A DNA stretch of 64,000 nucleotides. It comes from Pyrinomonadaceae bacterium. GTDB taxonomy: Bacteria; Acidobacteriota; Blastocatellia; Pyrinomonadales; Pyrinomonadaceae. Where the stretch lies: positions 31,376 to 95,375 of the forward strand of contig JAVEDE010000094.1 in the NCBI GenBank assembly GCA_030841105.1, read 5' to 3'. Numbering within the stretch: the first letter of the stretch is position 1; each line of letters begins with the position of its first letter. A program made the translations under genes and the position numbers. This document shows positions 1-8,869 of this stretch, in pieces. A model generated the notes under the pieces. It did not search any database. It was not told where the DNA came from and was given only the letters and a program-made list of their open reading frames with translations.

Positions 1-208
1 GTCGTCCGCGCCGGTCTAGCGCGACGACATACTCGTTCGCGCACTTGCGATCAGCTGGTCACCTGAACAGCCGTTGACGGGCGGAGGAATCCGTAGCGGC
101 GACGGCGCGGTTGTGGCGCGCCCGTTTGAACTCGGCTAGAATGATCCGGCAAACACAGAACTTGTCAGACTCGATCTCTCAACAGCCACTTCCGGAGGCG
201 ACAACAAC
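1..208. other. Noncoding left edge
   Basis: No convincing coding region is visible here on either strand. The only recognisable signal is a GGAGG Shine-Dalgarno sequence at 194-198, ten bases before the GTG start of the M28 peptidase gene. The stretch may hold that gene's promoter, but I see no clear -35/-10 pair. Confidence 0.5.
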
Positions 209-1708
209 GTGCGTCTTTTCTGCTCACTTGCGCTCACTTTTACACTCTCCAACGCGCCCGCGCTCGCACTCGCGCAGCAACCACAGCCATCACAGCCCGC
301 GCCGCAGCAGCCGCAGCCATCACAGCCCGCGCAAGTGCTGCGCGCCGCCGAGGCGAAGCCCGCGCCTCTGCCCGCGCCGCGCGTCAAGATTGATGCCTAC
401 CGCGAGCGTGCCGCGCGCATCATCGGCGCGGCTTTGACGAGCGACCGCGCCTACCGACGCCTCGCGCACCTGACCGACAGCATCGGCCATCGCCTGAGCG
501 GCTCGACGAGTTTGGAGCGCGCCATCGAGTGGGCGCTCGCCGAGATGAAGTCGGACGGCTTGGACAACGTGCGCGCCGAACGGGTGCTAGTGCCGCATTG
601 GGTGCGCGGCGCGGAGAGTCTTGAGTTGACGAGTCCGGTCGCGCGCGAGTTAAGCATGCTCGGCCTCGGCAACAGCGTGGGCACGCCGCCCGAAGGCGTC
701 GCGGCGGAGGCCGTCGTCGTGCGCAGCTTCGACGAACTCGACGCGCTCGGCGAGCGTGTACGCGGCAAGATCGTCGTCTACAACGTGCCCTTCACCAACT
801 ACGGCGCGACCGTGCAGTATCGCGGGGCGGGCGCGTCGCGCGCGGCGCGTTACGGGGCGGTCGCCGCCATCGTCCGCTCGGTCACGCCCACCAGCCTCCA
901 GACGCCGCACACGGGCGCGATGAACTACGCCGCCGATCAACCGAAGATTCCCACCGCCGCGATCACCATCGAGGGCGCGGAGTTGTTGCAGCGCATGTAC
1001 GAGCGCGGCGAACGACCCGCGCTGCGGCTCAAGATGGAGGCGAAGTTTTTGCCCGACGCGGAATCGGCAAACGTCGTCGCGGAGATCAAGGGTTCGGAGC
1101 GGCCGGACGAGGTTGTGCTCATCAGCGGTCACTTCGACTCTTGGGACGTGGGGCAGGGCGCGCACGACGACGGCGGCGGCTGCATCATCGCGTGGGAGGC
1201 CGTGCGCCTGCTCAAGGAACTCGGACTGAGGCCGCGACGCACCGTGCGCGCCGTGCTCTACACAAACGAGGAGAACGGCCTGCGCGGCGGCAACGCCTAC
1301 CGCGACGCGCACCGCGCCGAACTCGCGAAACACGTCCTCGCCATCGAGTCGGATTCGGGCACTTATCGCCCTGAAGGCTTCGGCCTCGCCGCCAACGCCG
1401 CGCCGCAAGTGCGCGCCGACCTCCAAGAGATCGCCAAACTCTTGCAGGGCATCCGCGCGGGTCGCATCGCCGCAAACGGCGGCGGCGCGGACATCGGCCC
1501 CATCACGCGCGAAGGCGTCCCCGGCGCGAGCCTCGACGTGGACGGCACGCACTACTTCGACATCCACCACACGCGCGCCGACACGCTCGACAAAATTGAC
1601 CCGCAAGACCTCGCGCTCTGCGTCGCGGCGATGGCCGTCATGGCCTACACGGTCGCCGACATGCCGCACGCGTTGAACGCGCCCGCGGCGTCAGCCGCTA
1701 CCAAATAA
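209..1708 (+). CDS. Exported M28-family zinc metallopeptidase (carboxypeptidase Q-like)
   Basis: Predicted secreted or periplasmic exopeptidase that releases amino acids from peptides with a two-zinc centre. The 499-residue protein begins with a hydrophobic signal segment ending near LALAQ, then a Pro/Gln-rich linker (about residues 23-55). A PA-like insert follows (about 150-270), then the M28 catalytic domain. The expected zinc ligands are visible as the His in SGHFDSWD, the Asp in GAHDDGGG, the acidic pair in NEENG, the Asp in ESDSG and a late His in THYFDIHHTRADT. That order matches plasma glutamate carboxypeptidase relatives. The GTG start is chosen because a perfect GGAGG sits ten bases upstream and the next in-frame ATG would remove the signal peptide. 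Substrate specificity cannot be read from the sequence. Confidence 0.88.
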   Translation: MRLFCSLALTFTLSNAPALALAQQPQPSQPAPQQPQPSQPAQVLRAAEAKPAPLPAPRVKIDAYRERAARIIGAALTSDRAYRRLAHLTDSIGHRLSGSTSLERAIEWALAEMKSDGLDNVRAERVLVPHWVRGAESLELTSPVARELSMLGLGNSVGTPPEGVAAEAVVVRSFDELDALGERVRGKIVVYNVPFTNYGATVQYRGAGASRAARYGAVAAIVRSVTPTSLQTPHTGAMNYAADQPKIPTAAITIEGAELLQRMYERGERPALRLKMEAKFLPDAESANVVAEIKGSERPDEVVLISGHFDSWDVGQGAHDDGGGCIIAWEAVRLLKELGLRPRRTVRAVLYTNEENGLRGGNAYRDAHRAELAKHVLAIESDSGTYRPEGFGLAANAAPQVRADLQEIAKLLQGIRAGRIAANGGGADIGPITREGVPGASLDVDGTHYFDIHHTRADTLDKIDPQDLALCVAAMAVMAYTVADMPHALNAPAASAATK

Positions 1709-1751
1709 CAGACGCAACCGCGCGTCGCGATCAAGTGACGAACGCAAGCGG

Positions 1752-1787
1752 ATGATGAAAGCGACGCCACTCGCAATGACCGTATGA
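1752..1787 (+). other. Eleven-codon upstream mini-ORF, duplicated start region
   Basis: An 11-codon reading frame starts ATGATGAAAGCG and stops at a TGA (1785-1787) that overlaps the ATG of the next gene (1784) in an ATGA arrangement. Its sequence is a near copy, 32 bases upstream, of the first codons of the downstream gene: MMKATPLAM against MMKATLFAI. It looks like a short tandem duplication of the translation start. It might couple translation to the next gene, but there is no evidence that it is translated. Confidence 0.4.
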
Positions 1788-2836
1788 TGAAAGCAACGCT
1801 ATTCGCCATCGCATCTTTGCTGTTGATGAACTCAAGCGGCGCACCGGGTTGGGAGTCGCAGTCGAGCGGCGCGAAAGTTCGTTTTCGCGGCGTGAGCGCG
1901 GTCAGCCAGACAATCGCGTGGGCGAGCGGCGAGCGCGGCACGTATGCGCGCACGACGGACGGCGGGCGCACGTGGGCTATGGGCAACGTCCCCGGCGCGG
2001 CCGAACTCGACTTTCGCGATGTGGACGCCTTCGACGTGAACACGGCCTACCTGCTTTCAATCGGCGAGGGCGAGAAGTCGAGAATTTATAAGACGACGGA
2101 CGGCGGCGCGTCGTGGAAGTTGCAGTTCAAGAGCGCGCGCCCGGCCGCCTTCTTCGACGCGATGGCCTTCTGGGATCGCGATCACGGCATCGCCATGAGC
2201 GACCCGGTGGACGGCCGTTTCCTCGTCATCACCACCTCGGACGGCGGCGCGACGTGGCGCGAGACGCCGCGCGAAGGGATGCCCCCGGCGCTCGCGGGCG
2301 AAGGCGGCTTCGCCGCGAGCGGCACTTGCATCACCGTCGAGGGCAAACGCAATGTCTGGTTCGGCACGGGCGGCGCTTCGGGCGCGCGCGTCTTTCGTTC
2401 GACGGACGCGGGGCGCACGTGGGACGTGGCGACGACGCCGATCACTTATGACAAGAGCGCGGGCATCTTCTCCGTGGCCTTCCGCGACGCGAAGCGCGGC
2501 GTGATCGTCGGCGGCGATTACACGAAAGAGGGCGAGTCGAAACAGAACGCGGCCGTGACGCGCGACGGCGGCCGGACGTGGACGCCCGTCACGGACGCGC
2601 GCCCGAACGGTTATCGTTCCTGCGTCGCCTACGTGCGCGGCGCGCGGGGCACGCCCACGCTCCTCGTCGCGGTCGGGCCGTCAGGCTCAGACTATTCGAC
2701 GGACGACGGTGCGAGTTGGAAGAGTTTCGGCGCGGAAGGTTTCCACACGGCGAGTTTCACGCGCGCGAACGGCGCGGGCTGGGCGGCCGGCGAACAGGGG
2801 CGCGTCGCCAAATATCTGGGCGGGGCGCGGAAGTAA
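1784..2836 (+). CDS. Ycf48/BNR-repeat beta-propeller protein, exported
   Basis: A 350-residue protein with a short signal peptide (about residues 1-20) and at least six BNR/Asp-box repeats, visible as TTDGGRTW, TTDGGASW, TSDGGATW, STDAGRTW, TRDGGRTW and STDDGASW. These are spaced about 45-60 residues apart, as in a six- or seven-bladed propeller of the Ycf48 or sialidase-like fold. Bacterial members are often annotated as photosynthesis-system assembly-like or simply oxidoreductase. No catalytic residues of sialidases are evident, so a protein-binding or assembly role outside the cytoplasm is the safer reading. It follows the M28 peptidase by 75 bases on the same strand and could be co-transcribed. 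Confidence 0.8.
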   Translation: MMKATLFAIASLLLMNSSGAPGWESQSSGAKVRFRGVSAVSQTIAWASGERGTYARTTDGGRTWAMGNVPGAAELDFRDVDAFDVNTAYLLSIGEGEKSRIYKTTDGGASWKLQFKSARPAAFFDAMAFWDRDHGIAMSDPVDGRFLVITTSDGGATWRETPREGMPPALAGEGGFAASGTCITVEGKRNVWFGTGGASGARVFRSTDAGRTWDVATTPITYDKSAGIFSVAFRDAKRGVIVGGDYTKEGESKQNAAVTRDGGRTWTPVTDARPNGYRSCVAYVRGARGTPTLLVAVGPSGSDYSTDDGASWKSFGAEGFHTASFTRANGAGWAAGEQGRVAKYLGGARK

Positions 2837-2900
2837 GCCGCTCGCGACAGAGGAAGAAAACGCGGACGGAGTGACGCGGGACGATGAAGTGAAGATCAAG

Positions 2901-2933
2901 CGATCAACTTCGGAAGAATTTTCGAGTTGATCG
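2901..2933. terminator. Hairpin between convergent genes
   Basis: A perfect 9-bp inverted repeat (CGATCAACT at 2901-2909, AGTTGATCG at 2925-2933) with a 15-base loop lies between the convergent Ycf48-like and DUF5694 genes. There is no strong T-run on either side, so termination is inferred mainly from position. Confidence 0.35.
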
Positions 2934-2955
2934 AGTAAGCGCGCGGACTAAATTT

Positions 2956-3810
2956 TCACTTCTTACTCTTCAGATATTTCAAAGGACTCTCGACGTTATA
3001 AAATCCCGACTCCGTCGCAAGTTGCGTCAGGAGTTTATTGTGTCCCTCGCCGTAGATTACGAGGATGCGGTCGTTCGGCGAATCGGTGAGCCGGATGATG
3101 TTGGTGAGAATCACCATGTTCCTGCGATACCACCACGAAAGATAACCCGCCCCCGCATACTCTTTGCCGCGCCCGATCCGCATGATGTCGTAATAAATTT
3201 TATGACTCTTCTCGATCTGATCGGGTCGGTTGAGAAAGATCAGTTGGTCGGTGATGGGCTGCGGATATAGCTTCGCGAATTTCGCATCTATTTCTTTCTT
3301 GAATTTTTGATTGACTCCCTTGAGGTAACTATCCAACTCGGCATCTTTGGCCGCATACTTCATGTAATTGATGGTCGGGTCGTCCCAGAAGTCGCTCCAA
3401 TCAACACAGTAAACTTTTTTATGGCCTAACTCTTTCGCCAGACGAAACCCGATCTGATCAGTTTCGTTTTTCGATAGTTGATAGCTTCCCGATACATACT
3501 TATCGTAACGTTCCTGAGTCTTCGCGTCGTCTTCGAGATCGATCTCGACCACGATCTTCGTCGGCTTGAATTTTTTCAACTTGCCGACGAGTTCGACGAT
3601 CTGTCTTTGTCGTTCGGGAGCGGCGACGTCGTTGACTTTGGGATTCACCACGTTGTTGCCGGGAGTTCCCATGTGATATGTGCCCAGGATAACGAGCGTC
3701 GGTTTAATCTTGGCCTCCCTGTCAACGATGCCGACCTGAGCCTGCGCGGTAAAGGTCGAGAGATAGAGAAAACAAAGGCCGAACAGGAAAGTTTTTTCAC
3801 TCAATCTCAT
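2956..3810 (-). CDS. DUF5694-family protein, exported
   Basis: A 284-residue protein with an N-terminal signal peptide (hydrophobic FLFGLCFLYLS followed by TFTAQAQ). The mature part has an opening VILGTYHMGTPG segment, a central VVEID segment and a C-terminal IYGEGHNKLL segment. Paired GTYHM and GEGHN motifs with an intervening acidic motif resemble the TraB/ChaN-like haem- or metal-binding fold used for DUF5694 proteins; the biochemical function is unknown. The frame is open upstream to 3963, but I chose the ATG at 3810 because a GGGGGAAG ribosome-binding site precedes it and the signal peptide then starts properly. Base composition is clearly lower in GC than either neighbour, which suggests later acquisition. 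Confidence 0.7.
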   Translation of the reverse strand: MRLSEKTFLFGLCFLYLSTFTAQAQVGIVDREAKIKPTLVILGTYHMGTPGNNVVNPKVNDVAAPERQRQIVELVGKLKKFKPTKIVVEIDLEDDAKTQERYDKYVSGSYQLSKNETDQIGFRLAKELGHKKVYCVDWSDFWDDPTINYMKYAAKDAELDSYLKGVNQKFKKEIDAKFAKLYPQPITDQLIFLNRPDQIEKSHKIYYDIMRIGRGKEYAGAGYLSWWYRRNMVILTNIIRLTDSPNDRILVIYGEGHNKLLTQLATESGFYNVESPLKYLKSKK

Positions 3811-3967
3811 CACACACTTCCCCCAATCAAAACTCTTCATCAGTAAAACACCGCGCGAGTTAATTTTGTGGCGAAAAGTTGAACAGGTAAACCGGGGCGT
3901 GGACGGGATGCGCCTACTTCTGACTGAGCCTTGCGATGCGTCTGATCGTGGAGCGTCGGACAAACGC

Positions 3968-5149
3968 TCATTTAACTAACCGGCCGTACTTTTTCAGAGC
4001 CTCGCGCAGGCCATCGTGTGGGAGCGCGTAGACGGTGTTGCCGTTGATGCCCTTCATCGTCTCGGCGGCGACCAACGCGTTCACGATTGATTCAGTGGTC
4101 GCGCCGACGGCCGCGCGGAAGAGCGGGTTGATACGTTCGTTCGGCAGCATCGTCAGTTGCGCCGTGCCGTTGGTCTTTCCGGCTTCGGGGTTGGCGGTGG
4201 AGAAGGCGATGAAGATGTCGCCCGAAGAATCCTCGCCCCGGCCGCCCATCTCGCCGATGGCGAGCGAGACGCGTTTGACGAGCCGCTTGAGTTGGTGCGG
4301 GAGCAGCGGCGCGTCCGTCGCCACGACGACGATGATCGAACCCGCGCCGTCGTTCGGTTTGCCGGGTCGCGGCAGCAGGTCTGTGATCTCTTTGCCGACG
4401 GGGACGCCCGCGATGCTCAAGAGATCGCGCCGCCCGTAGTTGGCCTGCACCAGCACGCCGACGGTGTAGCCGCCCTCCTGCGTCGTGAGCACACGCGATG
4501 ATGTGCCCGTGCCGCCCTTGAAGCCGTGCGCCACCATGCCCGTCCCGCCGCCGACGTTGCCCTCGGCCACCGCGCCCGACTTCGCGCCGTCGAGCGCCTG
4601 AAAGACGTGTTCCTTCTTGACGTGAAAGCCGTTGATGTCGTTCAAGAATCCGTCCCACGTCTCGGCGACGACGGGCAGACTGAAGTCGCCCGAATAACCT
4701 TCGCCCGCGCCGCGTCGCGCGTTCCACTCGATCACGGCATCACGCACCACGCCGACGCTGTGCGTGTTCGTGATCAGGATCGGCGTCCCCAACCCGCCCG
4801 ACTCCTCGACCCAAGTCGTCCCCGTCATCTCGCCGTTGCCGTTCAAGGTGTGCCACGCGGCGAAGACGCGCCCGCGAAAGTTTTTCCCCTGTGGGAGGAT
4901 GGCCGTCACGCCCGTGCGTACCGGCCCGCGCCCGACTTCCAACTTCCCTTCGCCGGAGATAAGCGTGGTGAAGCCGACTTCGACGCCGCGCACATCCGTG
5001 ATGGCGTTCTGCGCGCCCGGCACGCCGTCGAACGGCACGCCCAGATCGCGCGCACGCGGCTTGTTCTGCGCTGTGGCGACGCCCGCAGCGGCGACGAGGC
5101 ACAACGTTAACGACAACGCGAGCTTGCTCAAGTTAGAAACTCTCATCAT
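3968..5149 (-). CDS. P1-family (DmpA/BapA-like) N-terminal-nucleophile aminopeptidase, exported
   Basis: A 393-residue protein with a signal peptide ending near AAAGVATAQ. The body matches peptidase family P1: an ARDLGVPFDG start, the conserved NTHSVGVVRDA and NVGGGTGM segments, and a GGTGTSSR motif. In this family autoproteolysis before a Ser frees the nucleophile and yields alpha and beta chains. Members act as D- or beta-aminopeptidases or L-aminopeptidase/D-esterases. A C-terminal YALPHDGLREALKKY segment is also typical. The start at 5149 is preferred over an in-frame ATG at 5209 because it gives a normal signal peptide and has an AGAGAG ribosome-binding site. Which of the two Ser residues in TSSR is the nucleophile is not certain. 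Confidence 0.87.
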   Translation of the reverse strand: MMRVSNLSKLALSLTLCLVAAAGVATAQNKPRARDLGVPFDGVPGAQNAITDVRGVEVGFTTLISGEGKLEVGRGPVRTGVTAILPQGKNFRGRVFAAWHTLNGNGEMTGTTWVEESGGLGTPILITNTHSVGVVRDAVIEWNARRGAGEGYSGDFSLPVVAETWDGFLNDINGFHVKKEHVFQALDGAKSGAVAEGNVGGGTGMVAHGFKGGTGTSSRVLTTQEGGYTVGVLVQANYGRRDLLSIAGVPVGKEITDLLPRPGKPNDGAGSIIVVVATDAPLLPHQLKRLVKRVSLAIGEMGGRGEDSSGDIFIAFSTANPEAGKTNGTAQLTMLPNERINPLFRAAVGATTESIVNALVAAETMKGINGNTVYALPHDGLREALKKYGRLVK

Positions 5150-5223
5150 CCGGTTATCTCTCTTTGCTATTGAGGCGAGCCACCCTGAGCGTTGATTATT
5201 CAACGTCATAGTCCACGCGCGGG

Positions 5224-5580
5224 CTAGTGCATGTTGAACGGGCCGCCGTGCGGTTCGGGTGCTAAATCAGGGCGGGCTGAATCCTGTACGACCTCGTGCA
5301 TCTCCAACACGTTCGATCTGGTGAAGGCTTCTTTCGGCAGCGTGCCCGATTGCGCGTGCCCCTTCGTGAACGCGTCGGAGCGCACCCAGTTGAGAAAGTC
5401 CTGTCGGCTGTTCCACGTGGTGAAGACTATGTAAGGGTCGCCCTCGTTGACGGGGCGCAGCACCTGATTGGAGACGAAGCCGGGCATCTTGTCCACCAGC
5501 CCCGCGCGCTCGCGGAATCTCTGCTCGAACGCGTCCCCGAACTCCGGGTTGACGTAGATACGATTGGCGACTGTGATCAT
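5224..5580 (-). CDS. Antibiotic-biosynthesis-monooxygenase-fold haem-degrading monooxygenase (HmoA/IsdG-like)
   Basis: A 118-residue single ABM domain. The residues used by IsdG/HmoA-type haem monooxygenases are all present at the expected spacing: Asn6 in the first strand, Trp65 in DFLNWVRSDAF, and His75 in KGHA. This fits haem breakdown with iron release in the cytoplasm, and an organism with many cytochromes would need haem turnover. The frame continues upstream to 5658, but the ATG at 5580 has an AGGGAGA ribosome-binding site and begins the domain exactly. It lies 49 bases after the NADP-dependent oxidoreductase gene on the same strand and may be its operon partner. Other ABM-domain roles cannot be excluded. 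Confidence 0.75.
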   Translation of the reverse strand: MITVANRIYVNPEFGDAFEQRFRERAGLVDKMPGFVSNQVLRPVNEGDPYIVFTTWNSRQDFLNWVRSDAFTKGHAQSGTLPKEAFTRSNVLEMHEVVQDSARPDLAPEPHGGPFNMH

Positions 5581-5629
5581 TTCGATGAATCTCCCTGTTG
5601 ACTTAGTTGTTCGCCGCGACGGTTGACGT

Positions 5630-6661
<1,032 letters not shown>

Positions 6662-6680
6662 GTTCTCCTCCGTCGGACGT

Positions 6681-7118
6681 TCAACCGCGCACGCTCTGTT
6701 CCAACGCCTCGATCCGCCTTTTCATCTCCGCGGGCAGCGGGGCTTTTTTGAGCGCGCGGTAGTCGTAAGAGACGACGAGACCTTCGCCCTCGGCCGCCGC
6801 CTTCGCGTGGTTGTGACTGACGACGACGTACTGCATCACGAAACGGTCGTCGCCGATCTCCGAGACACGCGTGCCGACCGATACCGTATCGGGGTAGGTC
6901 AACGGCAGGCGAAACTTGCACCCGGTCGAAGCGAGGATGGGGCCGACGCCCGTCTCGTTCATGTATTCCCACACGTCGAGCCGCGTGAAGTAGGCCATGC
7001 GCGCGCTCTCGAAATAGCGAAAGTAGACGATGTTGTTGACGTGGCGCAGGGCGTCCATCTCGCCCCACACGACGGGCAGTTCAATCACCACCGGGTAAAG
7101 TTTGAGCAACTCCTCCAT
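6681..7118 (-). CDS. 4HBT hot-dog-fold acyl-CoA thioesterase (YbgC/FadM-like)
   Basis: A 145-residue single hot-dog domain. The active-site segment VVWGEMDALRHVNN carries the conserved Asp and the HVNN motif of the 4-hydroxybenzoyl-CoA thioesterase family, followed by the typical FRYFESARMAYF helix. It should hydrolyse acyl-CoA thioesters in the cytoplasm; chain length is not readable. An AGGAGAAG ribosome-binding site precedes the ATG. The 5' end overlaps the DUF4186 gene by 38 bases, which indicates translational coupling. Confidence 0.87.
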   Translation of the reverse strand: MEELLKLYPVVIELPVVWGEMDALRHVNNIVYFRYFESARMAYFTRLDVWEYMNETGVGPILASTGCKFRLPLTYPDTVSVGTRVSEIGDDRFVMQYVVVSHNHAKAAAEGEGLVVSYDYRALKKAPLPAEMKRRIEALEQSVRG

Positions 7119-7494
7119 CCGCTAACTTCTCCTCGCGCGCGAGCCATGTTTCGATCACGTCAAGAATATAACTCTTCTCCGCCGTTTCCAACGCGCGGCC
7201 TTTCGGGATCGCGTGCCACTTCTGCAAACAGCCGCGGCAGCAGGTGGCGGTCGCATGCTGCGCGATGAAGACGGGGTGGTGTCGCATGGGCGTCTGCTTG
7301 CCGTCGTTCGGGGGCGCGGCGGGGGCGAGACGCTTCTCGATGAAGTCGGCGGCGTGCTCCATCACGGTCGGCAGACCTTTGCGACGCAGGTACTCAAGCT
7401 CCCGGCCGCGCAGGCGGAAGCGACGCCGGAACGCAGAGGCGGCCAGCGCGTCGAAGAGTTCGTTGAGGTCGCGTCCCGTCACCTTGCCCTTCAT
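7081..7494 (-). CDS. DUF4186 domain protein
   Basis: A 137-residue protein recognised by the DUF4186 signature HPVFIAQHATATCCRG followed by CLQKWHAIPKGR. The conserved Cys-Cys-x2-Cys plus His residues could bind a metal, but no function is established for the family. Most members are about 110-130 residues, so this copy is complete with a short unrelated C-terminal tail produced by the overlap with the thioesterase gene. A GGGCGGGAAG ribosome-binding site precedes the ATG. Confidence 0.82.
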   Translation of the reverse strand: MKGKVTGRDLNELFDALAASAFRRRFRLRGRELEYLRRKGLPTVMEHAADFIEKRLAPAAPPNDGKQTPMRHHPVFIAQHATATCCRGCLQKWHAIPKGRALETAEKSYILDVIETWLAREEKLADGGVAQTLPGGD

Positions 7495-7512
7495 CTTCCC
7501 GCCCGCCGCGCG

Positions 7513-8010
7513 CTAGACGCCGAAGCGGAGTCGGATCGCGCGCACGATCTCGTCCGGCGTGGTGTCTATGTCAACGTGGAATTCTTGTTCCGGCTCTTCG
7601 AGCGCGGCGAACTGGCTTTCGAGCATCGCGGCCGACATGAAGTGCCCGCGACGCTCCGCCAGACGCTTTTGAATGAGGTGGAAATTTCCTTTGAGGTAGA
7701 CGAGTTTGACGCGCGTGTCTATCAGCAGATGGCCGCGGTAAGTTGATTTCAGCGCGGAGCAGGCGAGGACGCCGCTCTCGCCGCGTTCGAGGCTGTCGCT
7801 GACGAGGGCGCGCAGCGTGTCGAGCCACGGCAGGCGGTCGGCGTCGTCGAGCGGAGTGCCGCCCGCCATCTTCGCCACGTTGGCGGGCGGGTGAAAGTCG
7901 TCCGCATCGTAAAACTTCCAGCCGAGTTCGGCCGCGAGCGCGCGCCCGATGGTCGTCTTGCCCGAACCGGCCACGCCCATCAACACGACAAACATGGTGT
8001 CTTCGCTCAT
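7513..8010 (-). CDS. gntK: Gluconokinase
   Basis: A 165-residue P-loop kinase of the GntK family that phosphorylates D-gluconate to 6-phosphogluconate, feeding the pentose phosphate or Entner-Doudoroff routes. The Walker A motif GVAGSGKTT is followed by the family signatures FYDADDFHPPANVAKM and GTPLDDADRLPWL, then CSALKSTYR and RRGHFM. The length is normal for the family. The ATG at 8010 gives five residues before the next Met; either could be used. It is 18 bases from the DUF4186 gene and on the same strand. Confidence 0.93.
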   Translation of the reverse strand: MSEDTMFVVLMGVAGSGKTTIGRALAAELGWKFYDADDFHPPANVAKMAGGTPLDDADRLPWLDTLRALVSDSLERGESGVLACSALKSTYRGHLLIDTRVKLVYLKGNFHLIQKRLAERRGHFMSAAMLESQFAALEEPEQEFHVDIDTTPDEIVRAIRLRFGV

Positions 8011-8066
8011 ACACTTCTAATATTTTCGCCCGCAGGTAAACTCAGCGCACGACGCGTCGCAACTCT

Positions 8067-8726
8067 CTATCGCAACACGCCACGCACCGCGCGCCGCACG
8101 ACTTCCGTCGTCAACCCGAAGACCAGATGTGAGGCGAACGAGTAGGCGTGAACCGAGAGCGGGTATTCCGTAGGCGACTTCGAGAGACCGGCGGCGGGCA
8201 CGAGACCTTCGTCCGCGATGATCCAGACGGCGAGGCCGAAAGGCAGACCCGCGCCCGCCGTCGCGCCCGGCGACATCTCCGCGAGCGCGCCGTAGACCGC
8301 GCCGGAGGTCACGCCCATCGCGTAGTGAAAGACTGTCCCGGCCGCGTCCTTCTCGCGCTTTGTCAACTCGTGGTCGAAGAGTTTGACGGAGATGACGTTG
8401 GCGAGTCGTTCGGTCGCGTCGTCCGTCTGCTCGTCTTTGCCCTCGGCGCGCAGTTCCAGCCCGACGCCCTGCCGCGGCGAGCCTTGCTGCATGGACTGCG
8501 CCCCGTGCGAACGTTCCTCGCCCACGGCCTCCCGGCTCAACAGGGCTTGAAATCGGTTCATCGCGGCCGACGCCGCCAGCCCGCCGGCGACGCCCGCCGC
8601 CAGTCCCTTCCACACGCTAACTTCACGGCGTCGCGCCCCACGCCGCCCGCGCCCGTTTGGTGTCCGCTGTTGTTGTGTCCTCATTACATCCTGCCGATCC
8701 TGATGTAGCGTTATGTCCGTAGCCAC
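8067..8726 (-). CDS. DUF1440 (YagU-like) membrane protein
   Basis: A 219-residue protein with a basic N-terminus, then a hydrophobic KGLAAGVAGGLAASAAMNRFQ segment, a polar central region, and two further hydrophobic segments ending with YSFASHLVFGLTTEVVRRAVR. This matches the DUF1440/YagU inner-membrane family, whose E. coli member is linked to acid tolerance. The exact role here is unknown. I chose a GTG start because AAAGGAG lies seven bases upstream; an ATG 42 bases further in is the alternative. Confidence 0.72.
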   Translation of the reverse strand: MATDITLHQDRQDVMRTQQQRTPNGRGRRGARRREVSVWKGLAAGVAGGLAASAAMNRFQALLSREAVGEERSHGAQSMQQGSPRQGVGLELRAEGKDEQTDDATERLANVISVKLFDHELTKREKDAAGTVFHYAMGVTSGAVYGALAEMSPGATAGAGLPFGLAVWIIADEGLVPAAGLSKSPTEYPLSVHAYSFASHLVFGLTTEVVRRAVRGVLR

Positions 8727-8869
8727 GACATTACTCCTTTGCAGACCGACTGCAAAACTTTCCGACCGTCGTCATGACACTTTAGATCGTAACGTGGTTA
8801 CTTTCGAGTTTGCGGACGAAATTTTTGCGGGCGAAAGTTTGCGGGCGGGAGTAGGCGGAGTCGGGCGCG

